Assembly (NCBI GenBank): GCA_028023455.1
Contig: JAQFVV010000988.1
Location: 64,001 to 128,000, forward strand
Origin: Epiperipatus broadwayi
Lineage: Eukaryota; Onychophora; Udeonychophora; Euonychophora; Peripatidae
Direction of reading: 5' to 3'
Length of the DNA: 64,000 nt
The translations under genes were made by a program, and so were the position numbers. The notes under the pieces were generated by a model. The model worked only from the letters and a program-made list of their open reading frames with translations. It did not search any database and was not told where the DNA came from. Positions 21,152 through 34,100 of the stretch are shown here, one piece after another; position 1 is the first letter of the stretch; each line of letters begins with the position of its first letter.

Positions 21152-21736
21152 AATAATTTATCCAAAAAAATAAGTTATAAAAATCGAAAGTTTCTTTATT
21201 AAACAAAATGCAGTATGTTTTCATAAATGTAAAATTAAAAAGTCTAAGTGTTGTTGAAATAAGTTACAATTAATTAATTAAAAGACGGGAGGGGAGTCTT
21301 GGTTAGAAAAGTCAAAGTAAAAGTTTTATGAAAAAAGCAAAGAGTTTATTATTATTAGTTGAAATATAATTTAAAAAGTTTAAAATATCAATCTCTTTTT
21401 ATTTAAGCTAGAGAAAAAAGTAATCTTAAAACTAGTTTTAATTTTAGAAAAAAATTATATATGTGCTTGCGAACGTAATAAGTATATGCGTATTAAATGT
21501 TAAAAATAAATGTTGAAATGAACTAAATGAAAATCATATTGAAAAATACATGAAAATAAATATTAAAATGAAATATATTTAAAAACACAGTGGTGGCTAC
21601 TAATTAAAATTATAAAAACAACACGTTTGTGATGGCTGCTAATTAATATACCCAACAACAAGATTAAAAAGGATTAGTTACTAAAGGAATTTCGACAACA
21701 CATATTGCCGGAGGATATCAAAACAAAAACACTTCA

Positions 21737-21750
21737 CCTATATAAATAGC
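21737..21750 (+). promoter_or_regulatory. TATA-type promoter of the LTR relic
   Basis: CTATATAAATAGCC lies 25-30 bases upstream of TTCAGTCTAGTCTAGTCTAG, a TCAGT-type initiator that also lies downstream of the TATA sites in the related LTRs at 56.0 and 58.6 kb (complement strand). Confidence 0.45.
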
Positions 21751-22399
21751 CAAATTTTTATCGGATATTCAGTCTAGTCTAGTCTAGAGATAACAGTTGA
21801 ATTCAGTTCAGAGAGTTAAGAGTATAATTTAAATTGTGCAAATCAAACAAGAATGCAGGTTAAAACGTCAGAAAAACATACATCTTTCTCCAGCCTGAAA
21901 TCCAATGAAAACAGCCAATATACCTGATCTTAAATAATGTCTGCATAACAGCTTGAAGAATCTCCGGCAATATCTAATTATCTCTAATAATAATAAAAGT
22001 GAATAATAATGAAACTCCTCAAGGAAATGTCCCAGCTGGCTGGAAATATTCTCACCTAAAGCAGTAACCAAAGAAAACGAAGTTCTACATCCACATTCAA
22101 AATCCTAGGTACTAATATTTCATATTCTTATTTCTATAGTAGCCATCGCATTAATTCATAAAGCCTCCAGAGACAAGTAATTTGAACTCTATAAGCATGC
22201 ATAAAATGAACTATTGATGTGCGTGTTTGTGAATGCTATATGATTTTATAAACATCAAATATTATTTATGCTTTCTCATAAGATATATTATAGTGTGTTA
22301 ATTTAAAATGTGCATGTGTTATATTAAATTTATAAAATGTTTAAAATTAGTAAATGTTAATTAAAATAAATGGTCTTTAAAACTTAAACTTCATTTGTC

Positions 22400-22470
22400 G
22401 GTCAATTCTTTTTACCAATCTCTCTTACAATTCTTTTTACCAATTCTTTTATCAATTCTTTCACCACTAA
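22400..22470 (+). repeat. cluster of short repeats CAATTCTTTT(TACCAA/ATCAA)
   Basis: Four to five imperfect copies in a row. The complementary cluster (AAAAGAATTGATAAAAGAATT type) is a conserved part of both LTRs at 55.25 and 57.83 kb, so the cluster belongs to the LTR rather than arising locally. Confidence 0.8.
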
Positions 22471-22975
22471 TTAAATAATATTATGTTATTGAATTAAAAT
22501 TAGACGGAGCTAGTTTTAGGGATTATTTCGAGCGCTGGATTATGAGCCTACTGTCCGAATACATTAGTCTTAGACTAGCTGGCACCTGGGGTTTACTCCA
22601 AAACAAATAAAGTGTTTGGATAGTAGGGGTTTGAATCTAGAAGCTGAGGTGGGCCATGATCTGATCGTGAGTATTGTTGATAGTTAAAGCTATCAATAAT
22701 ATTTCCCACTTTGCTCGAAGATGCCGGTTTGTTCACGTAACATTTATAATTAAATAAGATTATAAATGTATTATAAAGAAGTTTGTAACCAGCCAAAACA
22801 TTTGTGGTGTAAGTAAGATCTTCTGCAGAATGACCGGTACAATAGATATGTAAAAACGAAGTTACATTGGTATGTAAATTCCATTTCTGTGCATATATCA
22901 AAGCTATAGTAGAAATAGGATATATTACTATAATTGTATCTAAATTATATATTTTAGAGTATTAAATTAACAAAA

Positions 22976-23255
22976 CATCACATGACCAGTACCCCATGCT
23001 TACACAAGCTATTTATAACAGTAGCTAGCTCTCCACACAGGAGTGCCACACTATGCAAACCATAGTAATCAAGGGATCTAGATGCACTGCTCTTATATCC
23101 AAGGCTCCTCACTAATGAAAACCATAAGCTAGAAACTAGTCTGGGATATTGAAAGAGTAGGCACTAGATAGAGATTTTTTGCATAAAGCTTGCATCCATT
23201 GATTACTGAACCTTCCATTGGTTGGCACTACTGCATGGTGAGTTTGCTATAATAT
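22976..23255 (+). mobile_element. hammerhead-bearing repeat, family A, copy 2
   Basis: Begins with CATCACATGACCAGTACC, the family A terminus, and contains the CTAGAAACTAGTCTGGGATA block and a partly inverted second arm ending near 23255. The ribozyme core on the plus strand reads CUAAUGA instead of CUGAUGA (about 23113), so a key core base is lost. Otherwise GAAACUAGUC is kept. Confidence 0.7.
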
Positions 23256-23653
23256 AGTGTAGAACATGTAGCTTTATAATCATGATTATTAACAAGTGAT
23301 TGTTAAATATAGTGAAAAAATACTATTTATTTATTTGAATACTAGTGGCACTTTGAGTCATCATATATTTTTTGTACAATAAATCCATGCTAGTTTGATT
23401 TTTTTTTTATAATTTCTTTTACCATTTTAGCAGTAATTATTGGACCTATGTCCAAATTGTTTGCCACAAAGGTTGTCATTGCTGTATATAACGAGTATTG
23501 GAAATAATGAAATGATTTAGAATAGATTTCAAGATACTTGTGACCTTGAATAGATTAATTAATATTCTGAAGGTATAGTAGATTACTAAAATAAATTTTA
23601 AGTGTATATTCTTTGTTACAATATCTTTATATTATGTACAAAAATGGCCGAGA

Positions 23654-23733
23654 TTCGCATACTTTATATGTGTATGCGAAAAAATATTTTAGATTTGCCA
23701 TGCATGCATTTTCGTGTGGTGCAAATCCAAAAT
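23654..23733. repeat. two adjacent hairpins
   Basis: The first stem is TTCGCATAC/GTATGCGAA (23654-23662 with 23672-23680), a perfect nine base pairs. The second is ATTTTAGATTTGC/GCAAATCCAAAAT (23686-23698 with 23721-23733), thirteen positions with one mismatch. No element type could be assigned. A plus-strand open frame across it has no family resemblance. Confidence 0.6.
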
Positions 23734-24060
23734 ATACATTCACTTCTTTTATTAGTGAAAATCTTTCTTTAATATATATGAATGTAATAATCATTAATAT
23801 TAATAAATTTTCTATTTGTAATTTTTTAAACTATAGATTTAAAGATACTGACAGCTGACTTCAACTAATGAATACGTCATACATTTTATATTATACATAT
23901 TTAGCTATAAGTGCCTGCCAAGATCAATTCAAGATCCATCTAGTTGAAAGTAATTTTTATTTGCATGTTTTGAATCCACAGTTAAGATATTTCACACATC
24001 CAAATATATCTATAAATATTTTACGTTGCATATTTTATGACATTGTATATATATTAAAAC

Positions 24061-24379
24061 AGGCAAAACTCTCTATACATATTGCCACTTAGTGCAAGTC
24101 AGAGTAATCAATGGATACCAGAAGGCTTGTTCATAAAATCCCCATCTAGATCCTAAGATCTAGGTGCAGTGTTCTCAGATCCAAGGCTCCTCACTGACAA
24201 AGGCCACAAGCTAGAAACTAGTCTGGGGATTTTGGATGAGTAGGCACTAGATGGGAATTTTATGCAAGCCTTCTGGCATCCATTGATTACTCTGGCTTGC
24301 ACTGAGTGACAATACGTTTAGAGAGTTTTGCCTGTTTTAATAACAGTTAAGAGCAAGCAGAAATAGTGATCACATGATG
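24061..24379. mobile_element. palindromic hammerhead-bearing repeat, family A, copy 3
   Basis: The most complete family A copy. The left arm AGGCAAAACTCTCTA (24061) is answered by TAGAGAGTTTTGCCT near 24331, and AGAGTAATCAATGGATACCA is answered by GGCATCCATTGATTACTCT. The tail after the right arm ends in GTGATCACATGATG, the family terminus. The single hammerhead-like core is in the middle on the plus strand. No coding capacity. Confidence 0.8.
24179..24236 (+). ncRNA. hammerhead-like motif with core substitution (family A, copy 3)
   Basis: Helix I is excellent: ATCCAAGG with TTTTGGAT and, across a C bulge, TCCTCA with TGGGGA (allowing G-U). GAAACUAGUC is intact. However, the CUGANGA box reads CUGACAA (24194-24200), changing the G8 position, so the ribozyme is predicted to be crippled. 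The preserved helix I supports the fold for the family. Confidence 0.55.
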
Positions 24380-25040
24380 TTTATTGTATATATATAAAGA
24401 AATAATAACATTTTCCCCCCAACCATACAATTTTTTTAAAAATGTATATGCATACTTTTATTATTTATAGTAAAAACTTCAAAAATTTAAAATCGAAAGC
24501 ACAATGCAATTTGTTAACGGCATTGATTTTTTTTTCCTCGCAGTATAATTCATAATTTAATAAAATATTGAATACAATTTTATTTTTTGTATTAATTCAG
24601 ACATTTAAAATTTCGAATATAAAAATTTGAAAAGCTTAATGCAAAAATATTCAATTATTATATAATAATCTTTTATAATATTAAGACAATTTCATTCTCT
24701 CTAGACAACATATCTTTCCATAATAACTTTATTAAACTTTGTAAAGATATATATATAGTAGATATCTGACATTCATAAAATAATAACTTTTACATCTTTG
24801 CAGTTAATATAATGAACATACATTGTTCTGTTTTTATATTTTGCTGTGATCATATTTATTTGGGTTTAGCATGTAAAGATAATAAAGTAAGTCATTAAAT
24901 TGCTCATTTTAAGGCAAAAGTTTTTTCAGCATTTGTTTTGAAAAATGATGATTAAGTTTTTTCATTATTATAGTCAATTTTATTTAAGGATATCTAGTAT
25001 TCTTTACAAACTATTTTAAGTGTCCAATGAATTATATGAT

Positions 25041-25171
25041 AAAAATTCTCAATTTTTCAAGCATTGTTAGCCGAGAGGTCAGCACAGCCATCTTGCAAGC
25101 AAGCAGTTGGTTGTTGCAAGTTTGCCTCTTGGCCGATGCTATGATATATGGGGAAAAAAAATTCTCAATTT
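25041..25171 (+). mobile_element. tRNA-derived SINE, copy 1, with target site duplication
   Basis: The body (25056-25156) contains an A-box-like TTAGCCGAGAGGTCAGC, a degraded B box, and the block GGCCGATGCTATGA shared with the 51-kb copy, then an A tract. It is bounded by a direct repeat AAAAATTCTCAATTT (25041-25055 and 25157-25171), a 15-bp target duplication. Length and A tail suggest mobilisation by a poly(A)-recognising LINE; that is inference. Confidence 0.8.
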
Positions 25172-26879
25172 GTTTAAGAATTTATATTTATGTAAAAAAT
25201 ATTGCTATATTCATAATTTGCATTTTCAAATCATCATATCCTACTCTATTTGGTTACAATACATGCTTATACATGTGTATTTAAGCATATAGTCAAGTTA
25301 AGGATACCTGCATCTATTTTAGCTATGTTAAATAAAAAAATATCTGTTTGTCCAATATAAGAAAATAATGCACAGGCACTAATTGAAAAGTTGAACATGA
25401 CATGGAACCTGCCACTCAGTATCTAATAAAATCATTTTTGTGCTTTGAAATAATTTCTAAATATCTCCAAAGTACATAAACTTTTCAAAATTATTTGTTG
25501 CACAGAATATCAAGATGACATTTACTTTTTAACATTAACCTACAATTTATTCAACTGAGATAAATTTAAATAATCTAGATTCCAATTTTGATTAGTATGA
25601 CATTACAAGACTTTGTTATATATTTGGTCTAATTAATTTTTAGCAAAACATAGTTACATTATTTTATACCTTTTTGTCTTCAGTGCTTAAAAACATTTAC
25701 TAGAAACTTAATAATTAAATACATATTTGCAAAATAATTTTTTTTGCAGAAAGTAATTTGAATAAATACATTAAATTAAACTATTAGTTATGGGCTACAG
25801 TTTATATAAAAAGCAATGGTTAATAACATAGAACTCATAGCAACATTCAGCAAGATATTACATTGTACAATGAAATTACTTAAATATACAATAAGAATTT
25901 CTACTAATATTTAATTTTAAAAATTGGTGTATTTCATATTTAAAGCATGTTAGTTTAAATAAAGAGACTTGAATTTTTTGTTCCATATGTTATTATGCAT
26001 TTTTAATATAATATATTTTAGTCTGTAGTACTTGAAAAAATTGAATAGTGAAATATGTAACATATTTTTGTTTATTATATAAATGTAATATATATCCTAA
26101 AATTGACAATTTTTTTTTTTTTTGATTATTTTTTTTAAGCTTGTGTTTGATTGATACTTGACACAGTAAAAATAGATATTATCTCTTAAGATGTTTGGTT
26201 TTATCTTTATCAATTTTCAGAAAGGTTTTTGCTATAGGGGTATTGGAATATATTGTTTTCTAAAGTAGCATAATGGAAGTTTCAAGGTGACAAGACTTCT
26301 AATTGAATTATTTGACATTCAGACAGAATTGATCACTAATGACAGAATATAATTTGAGATAAATTTGATTAAAGATATGCTCATTAGATTACTAATTAGT
26401 TTTTAATTTTCTAATTGATTCCACTTCTGGAATAATTTTTAAAATTAATATCACAATCATATTGTCATCAAAGTTGTTTAGATCGTTTAAATTCATAAGA
26501 TAGAACATCAAAAACAGGGCAAACAAAAATTAGTTCTCAATTCTTCTAAATATTTACTAAATAAAACTAAATATTCTATTTTCTAAATGTATGGAAATTT
26601 ATCACAGTATTCAATTGGGTTTTATTTTGTGTTAATAAAATCAGTTTTTATATAACTTGTCAAACACTATGGGAATAAGTGATAATCTAATATTATTAAT
26701 TTTTTATACTTTAAAGTAATTTAGTGTTAGAAAAATGGATACTTGATTGTTTTTCTTGCTACGATGTATTACACTGAAGATGTACTATAATCTTCTGATC
26801 TTTAAGATAACGTCTCCTAGTGATTTGTGGACAAGGTTAATCAAAAGATTAGAGTAGTATGTCTTTGTAATAATATATC
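25172..26879. other. AT-rich stretch without recognisable gene
   Basis: Nothing supported on either strand. Confidence 0.5.
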
Positions 26880-27890
26880 TTAGCAAGACAAATAGTAAAG
26901 AAGCCATCTGGTAGACACATCAAAGGGCACCATATTTGTCATTCCTGTGAACAAAAAAAAATTGCATGTGCCAAAAAAATACATAAAAATTATTGTAAAT
27001 TTGAATTGACTACAAAATACTAAAGAAGACGTAGCAAGAAAAATACTAAAGAAGCTATCCGGTAGACATAGCAAGAATAATACTAAAGAAGACATAACAA
27101 GAATAATACTAAAAAAGCCATCTGGTAGACATAGCAAGAATAATACTAAAGAAGACATACAAGAAAAATACTAAAGAAGACATAGCAAGAATAATAATAA
27201 AGAAACCATACAGTAGACATAGCAATAATAATACTAAAGAAGCCGTCTCATAGCAAGGAAAATACTAAAGAAGCTATCTGGTAGACATAGCAAAAAATAC
27301 TAAAGAAGCCATCCAGTAGACATAGCAATAATAATACTAAAGAAGCCATCTGGTAGACATAGCAAAAATAATACTAAAGAAGCCATCCGGTAGACATAGT
27401 AAGAATAATACTAAAGAAGACATAGCAAGAATAATACTAAAGAAGCTATCCAATAGACATAGCAAGAATAATACTAAAGAAGACATAGCAAGAATAATCC
27501 AGTAGGCATAGCAAAAATAATACTAAAAAAGCCATCCGGTAGACATAGTAAGAATAATACTAAAGAAGACATAGCAAGAATAATACTAAAGAAGATATCC
27601 GGTAGACATAGCAAGAATAATACTAAAGAAGCTATCTGGTAGACATAGCAAGAATAATACTAAAGAATATATAGCAAGAATAATACTAAAAAAGTCATCT
27701 CATAGCAAGAAAAATACTAAAAAAAGCCATTCAGTAGACATAACAAGAATAATACTAAAGAAATCATCTGGTAGACATAGCAAGAATAATACTAAAAAAA
27801 AGATTTGGTAGAAATAGTAAGAATAATACTAAAAAAAGACATAGCAAGAATAATACTAAAGAAGCCGTCTGGTAGACATAACAAGCAAAA
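26880..27890 (+). repeat. about 1-kb minisatellite, units of roughly 27 and 37 bp
   Basis: Tandem variants of AGACATAGCAAGAATAATAC followed by TAAAGAAG, with or without CCATCTGGT, run across the array. Short units lack the CCATCYGGT part, long units have it, and the order is irregular. The left edge holds a block with CACCATATTTGTCATTC and AAAAAATACATAAA that is repeated in similar form just after the right edge (27897-28010). The minus-strand open frame 26880-27158 (LVLFLLCLPD repeated) is a by-product of the repeat. Confidence 0.95.
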
Positions 27891-28118
27891 GATGGATGGC
27901 ACCATCTTTGTTATTCATTGAAAAAAAAATTACATGCACCAAAAAAATACATAAATTAATAATAATTTACTAAAATTATTGTAAATTCACATATACTACA
28001 AAATAATTGCAGAAAATTTATAAAAAATATTTGTAATTTTAAAATTAAACAGACAATAAAGAACAATCTTCCCAACATAGTGCAAATCTGTCATACAATA
28101 GAAATGGTGGTGTAAAAA

Positions 28119-28640
28119 ATATCTTAATTAAAAGTTACTATATAAAATTATGAAATTAAAAGTGTACTCTTTTTTTTAGTGAAAATAAGGATAATTTATA
28201 AGGAAAATGGAAAAGAAGACAAAGAACCAAAAAAAGCAAAATAAAAAATAACCTAAAAATATTTTAAAAGGTAGTATATAAAATTATGAAATTTTTTTAT
28301 AGTGAAAATAAGAATAATTTATAAAAAAAATGTAAAAGAAGCAAGCATTAAATATATATGGAAATGCGTACATTATTTTTAAAAATAATATCACATATAT
28401 CACTACAAAATAAAACCTGTCATACAGTGCATAAAAAAACATCTTAAAAGATACTATATAAAATTATAAAAAAAAAATTTGTAGTGAAAATAAGGATAAT
28501 TTATAAGTAAAATGTAAAAGAAGCAAGCATTAAATATATATGGAAATGCGTACATTTAAAAAAAAAATAATACCACAAATATCACTACAAAATAAAAATT
28601 AACCTGTAATGGTGATGTATAAAGTCTTAAAAGGTTACTA
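28119..28640 (+). repeat. imperfect tandem repeat, about 180-bp unit, three copies
   Basis: The block ACTATATAAAATTATGAAA, then TAGTGAAAATAAGGATAATT, then AAATGTAAAAGAAGCAAGCA and TATATGGAAATGCGTACAT recurs at about 28135, 28275 and 28450. The first copy lacks the last part. AT-rich, no coding potential. Confidence 0.85.
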
Positions 28641-29170
28641 TATTTAACTATTAAGAAACAAAATGAAAATTACTTACAAATAGTGGCGGTGGAAAATTAC
28701 TTACAAATAGTGGTGGTGGAAAAGTACTATAATATTATCAAATTGACAGTTAAAAATTCGCTCTGTATAGTAATATAATATCAATATTAAATATGAAGTA
28801 TATGAAAATATTGTCAATATGATCAAAAAAGTCATTGTGCTCACTTCAATAGCAAAACCACAAAAGACAAAGAAATGACACCACAATCAAAAAATCACCA
28901 TTCCCATGGATGAGTCATGCCAGTGTCTTTGCTGCCATGACATCATTCATCTAATCTTTGATGAAATCTTACCAGCAGAAAACATGTTAAGCATAATACA
29001 TCATAGCTTAAAAAATACTAAAGTATCGAAAAATGTAGATTATTAGGCATGAAGAATGAATTCTTTTTGAATTTCAGAGGTTTATTTTGGGGCTAGATTT
29101 TGTCAAATAAATATAATAGAAGACTTAAAGTCATATATCACATGACTTAATCTTTTAAACTTGTAAATAA

Positions 29171-29764
29171 AAACAATGCACTGTGCTAATTGTTCTAACA
29201 AGCTTTATTGATAAATGTAGCACGAGAAAGCATTTAAAAATCTCTATTTATAAACCACGCCCAAACCTGACCAATGGTTTCATGCTTTGGCACTCCTCAG
29301 AGAATTTCTAGGTTTGTTTCAGACACTAGATCTAAAAATATCAACCCAAAGCCAGCATTCATCAAAAAGTTGTCTATTGAGAGGAAAATCTGAAATTTTT
29401 AGAAAACTATATGTCTCCAAACTAAGCTATCCAACTCAAATAGCTATATGGGACTGAGAGATCTTCAGCCAAACCATATATTAATAGCCTTGCAATATAA
29501 CATTGCTTAAGACTTAAAACAAAGACATATATCAAATGACCTAATAACCCCATATATCTATTTGAGTTAGATAGCTGGGTTTGAAGACATGTGGATTCGT
29601 ATTTTTAGATCTAGTATCTGAAACTACCCTAGCATCTCTCTGAGGAGTGACAAAGCATGAAACCATTGGTGAAGTTCGGATGTGATTTCTAGATGGAGAT
29701 GTTTAAATGCTTTATTTTGCTGGTATTTATCAATAAAGCTTGTTAGAGCAATCAGCTCATTGTT
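29171..29764. mobile_element. about 600-bp palindromic element with hammerhead-like cores (family C)
   Basis: The left arm (from AAACAATGCACTGTGC) and the right arm (ending near GAGCTGATTGCTCTAAC on the complement) are inverted copies, sharing AACAAGCTTTATTGATAAAT and CCAATGGTTTCATGCTTTG with complements. The centre near 29430-29480 contains AGCTATCCAACTCAAATAGC, answered by CTATTTGAGTTAGATAGCT. No coding capacity. Each arm holds one hammerhead-like core, and only the left one keeps a permitted cleavage triplet. Confidence 0.8.
29259..29311 (-). ncRNA. hammerhead ribozyme-like motif (family C, left arm)
   Basis: Minus strand: helix I AAAUUCU; CUGAGGA (29294-29300); stem II GUGC/GCAU closing the loop CAAA; GAAA (29278-29281); helix III ACC/GGU with loop AUU; cleavage triplet GUC; then AGG and UUU, which pair with UCU and AAA across a bulge. 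All invariant core bases are present. Predicted cleavage is between 29269 and 29268. The right-arm copy (core at 29640-29646 on plus) has GGUG at the cleavage site, which is not a permitted NUH triplet. Confidence 0.65.
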
Positions 29765-29775
29765 TTTTTTTAAAT

Positions 29776-32700
29776 AGAAGACTGCCTTGAATTAGTAATT
29801 TGTCCTTCCATTGTAGATTTCTCTTTCTTTTGATCTTATCTTATTAGATAATGATATTTTTCTCATTTAGATTTTAAGAAATGTTTTATGAATTGAAAAA
29901 AAAATATTAAGAACAAGGTGCTGTATCTAAGCATGCATAACATACAAAAAGTTTAATTTTACTATATATTTAGATAATTTACAATTAGATAAAACATACT
30001 GATTATCTTACCTTTAATATTTCTATTTGCCAAGCAACTGATAATATTCAGGACATGTATATATTAAATATTTTCACTTATAATATTTTAATACTGTTTC
30101 TATATATTAAATATTTTCTACAAGATCTGTTTAATTTTGCAAATGCCTTTGATAATGCTTTTATAATCAGAGGGATCAAGTATAAAATACTAGTTACACA
30201 TAATTGCTATATCCTTAAGTTCTTAAAAAAAATCCCATAACTTTTGTACATAGAAAACAATGATTTATGCCCGTAGATACAATTTATTAAATGATTGATT
30301 GATTATAATAATAATAATAATAACAACAGAAGCAAATCTAAATTCACCCAAAATATTTGTAGCACTGTTTTATTCAAATTGATTAAAATTTATAAGTATA
30401 GAGCAAAAGTATTATTACTCATTTTAAAATTCTTTAAGTAAATTACAAATTGTCAAAAATTAAATATTTCTAAGCACTGTAATATTCTATCATCACATAT
30501 TTGATGTTTGATAATTTGTTTATTCAGTATTTAAAATGAAAAGAAATAACTATTCTGTAAATATAAATTTTAGTTAATTTTAATAAAAGCTGCTATAAAT
30601 ATTTTGGCAAAAGTTAGTCTTATTCATTTACTTATTATTTTAATCAATTATCAATATATAGACAAAAAATAGTCATTTTCTATTTGCTTGGAAATTTTTG
30701 TTCTGTTTGCTGCTTTCATTGTATTTATTTATTATTTTTAATATATACATGAGCTTATTTATATATTTTATCAATTTGTTAATTCAATGCTATTAGCACT
30801 TTTGTTTATAATTTTATTGTTATTTGCAATATACTAAGCCTTCTTTATTTTTTCTTTCTGTCATTTGTGTTCCAAACACACTAGTTTGACATTTTGTGGA
30901 TTAAAGTCCATGGATGCAGCTTTAATTCATAAACTGTTAAAGACAGCTTAGTACACCACAAATAATAACAACATTATAAACAAAAGAGCTAAAAACAACC
31001 AATTATTAAATTGGTGGAAAATGTAAATAAGTCCATTTATATATTAAGAATAATAAATAGATACTATAAAAGCATTGAACTAAATGAAATAATACAGCAG
31101 AAGATTAAAGTGATCAGCACTAAAAGTGCTTAAAAATAAGTATATGACAAATAAAAAAAAATACACTTCACCAGACATACTAACATGTATAGGCATAATG
31201 CAAGGTGTGGCCTTTCACCCCTCCAAAACCATTAAAAATACCCTTTGCCTACTTCAAACCCAAAGGCCCATTATAACTACATTCTCTACCTTTGGGAATG
31301 CAAATCATTTGAAATTTACTACCAAAAAATGAAAGCAGTCACAAGGACTGTAGCTAAGAAATAATTAATCATTTCTACAATTAAACATTTAATTTATTTT
31401 TGTGTTAAATAAATCAGCTAAAATAAACTATTAAGCTTAGACACTAATGCTTACCTTTGTGAAAAACTTGTCAACTGTTATGAAATTTGTCTGCATTATA
31501 ACAATACAAGGAAAAGATGATTAAATTTCAATGCAAGTAAAAAAAGAAAAAAATTTAAAGGAAATAAACAAAATTTTTAATTGTTATTAATATATTGAAA
31601 CCATTATGAGTTTCATGACATAAAACAACATAGTAGTGTGAGAGCATGTATATATATATATATAAAGCTGAAAGGAAAAGTAGGAATAAACACAGACAAA
31701 AATTTTTATAGTTATTTTCTATATTTCACTGGAATAATAATAAGAGATTAAATAATTTTGAATTTTAAAATAAAGTTTTATTTTAAAATAAACATTTAAA
31801 AAGGTCTAATTAATATTTTATTAATTCTGATTTTAAAATTTATGTATATAACAAGCATGTTTTATGTTAAAATAAATATACTGATAATTATAAATTCCAC
31901 TATCTATTTTAGAAATCTTTTTAAAGTAAAACTTGTAGATAATACTTTGATAAAACCAACTACATCCCTAATCTTTTTATCAACCCTTTTTATAGTCAGA
32001 ATAGGGTGGAAAAATTTATTAACTCAAAGTGTTTTTCTCATCATTATAATTCACTTTAATCTTTTTTAAAGCAACTTTGGAATTTTATCAAAGTATTATC
32101 TACGAGTTATACAGAAACTACCATAAATATATAACTGAAAGCAAGGAGGGCAAGTCCAGCAGAGTTTGAATTCACATTGAGAGAAGTTTCAGCTTCTAGA
32201 GTTTCATAGCCCTAATGTAGACAAAACACCTAACTTGCTTGAAGTCTATCCAATCCTAGAATAAATGGAGCAGAATGAATGGAAACAGTTATTGAATTAT
32301 ACCTTTCCTGATGATGACAAGAAGCTTACCCAGAGAGGCCATTAGCTTACTGAAAAATTAGTTTACATGTATGCTGATTTATCTTTATGCAGAGAAGATA
32401 TATATATATGAAGCACAGATGGTGAGTAGTGTTATATATATTGAGAATGATATGTTAAATAATTTCTGTAGTGAAAATGACACTTAAAATCTAGAACTTA
32501 AAAGTAAAACAAATAAATAATTTTTGCTTGAATTAAACATTTAAAAGTAAAAGAATTGATTCATCTCCAAAAACATTTATAAATTGGAAAACAAAAAAAC
32601 ATGATGGAGTATTTTTTTAAAGATGTTTATAATTAATCAACAGTAACCTGTCAAAAATTGATCTTAATTAAAAAAAAAAAAGAAAAAGAGAAGAAGAAAA

Positions 32701-33429
32701 AAAACTTTTATAAATGGCTATGAAAAATTTAATAACTTATTAAAATTATTATTTTTATATATACACACATATGTGTAAATTTTATGCATGTTTTCAACAT
32801 GTAATTAATTGTAAAAAATATATTTTTAATAATTTTATTATTTTGATAAATTAAAATATATAATATAAACATCTGTATGCACATATATTTCCATGTGCAC
32901 ACACATATGTTAAATCAGTCATTCATAGGCATATGACAATTCAAATATGCTAATAAATTATTATACCACACATCTGTGTGATGTTTTAAGAATGTCAGTA
33001 TGAGGTATTTGTAAATCAAAGGGTGTTTGTTCTTTTTTATTATTTTATGTCAATTCAAATATGTACATAAATTATATCACATTTCTGTATGCTGATATGT
33101 AGGTGTTTTATGTAAACCTAGTGGAACACATATGTAAACCACAATGTAATAACTTGAATTTTGTTTTATGTTAATCAAAATCAGAAGGCTTAATTCATAT
33201 TTGTATAGTTGTATTCTGAAGATCTTAATGCCACTTTTTATTGTTATTAATAAACTTATATTCTATTGTTAAAATTATTCCAGTGAACTTAATTTTAAAT
33301 AGTTTTTAGAATATTATGTGTTACTTAATCTCTTGTTCACAATAATAGTTATAGAGTTTGTATTCTCTGAGATAAATTTTTGCATAATAGTATATATAAA
33401 AGGGGTATATCTTAGTGTATAGGCATTCA
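29776..33429. other. AT-rich stretch without recognisable gene
   Basis: No coding or structured element that I can support. The part 31125-31340 is slightly richer in C and has an open frame (31126-31332) of mixed composition, but no motif is recognisable. Short TA runs occur at 31650 and 32400. Confidence 0.45.
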
Positions 33430-34100
33430 GTTGATGATAATCCTGGATTGTCACAAGGGAGGTATCTCTTAAAGTCCATGCATTACATTTTATTTAGTTT
33501 AGACTCTATTAGACATTAAGTTTATAGTATGCCATCACACCAATGATAGTAAATGGCCAGAGCATCAATTATGCCCAGCAGGTTTTAATATCACAGCATT
33601 ATTGTTTTTATTGTTATATATTCTGATGGATTAGCACTTAAGTTTGTGTATCCAAATTATGTTTAAATAATTGTGCAAATCTGGAAAGAGCTAAATAGTT
33701 AGTCTGGTCTACAGTAGACCTATTTCAAATCTAGTCACCAGATTGATTGTTGATTTATTTTTATTGTTGATCATTTATGATGATAAATGAGTTATGCTTA
33801 TTTATAATGCTGGTGAACATATAGTTAATAATGCTTATACTTAAGAAAGTTAGCTGTGCTGATCTCTTAGAGTCATATATGTTCTCATGCTCATTATATA
33901 TATATATAACTTATATATATATAATATATAAGTTATATATGTTATATATATCATTATATATATATATAACTTATATATTAAATATTAATAATTTATTTTA
34001 TATTTATTTTGAACTGGGGTTAATGATTTGCCAACATTCAAGGTTCACCCCCACCTCTATCATTACAATATATGTATATATTAAACATAACAAATGACAT
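33430..34100 (+). repeat. diverged dispersed repeat, copy 2 (partner 5945-6600)
   Basis: Same block order as the copy at 5.9 kb. Interrupted at 33890-33980 by AT-only palindromes built on ATATATAACTTATATATA. Age and patchiness keep the boundaries uncertain. Confidence 0.4.

Larger units (their letters stand above)
21590..22480 (+). mobile_element. diverged LTR relic related to the 54.9-59.0 kb element, opposite orientation
   Basis: Several blocks match the complement of the LTRs at 54921-56440 and 57489-59002 in the right order: GGCTGCTAATTAA, the promoter CTATATAAATAGCC (21737-21750) with a downstream TCAGT initiator-like site, GCATTAATTCATA, ATGAACTATTGATGTG, and a CAATTCTTTTTACCAA cluster. 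Divergence is high. A motif found in the internal part of the later element (GGGTTTGAATCTA) appears at about 22627, so a piece of internal region may follow. The open frame 22593-22901 on minus is not recognisable as a protein. Confidence 0.6.

Noticed and set aside
26880-27158. Hydrophobic repetitive frame resembling membrane segments
   Set aside because: Translation of the minisatellite on the antisense strand; the repeat unit explains the periodicity.
26880-27890. CRISPR-like array of repeats
   Set aside because: Units are contiguous with no unique spacers, lengths vary, and the sequence is eukaryotic.
32290-32345. CTGATGATGACAAGAAGC as a hammerhead
   Set aside because: No GAAA follows and no helix I partner is present.
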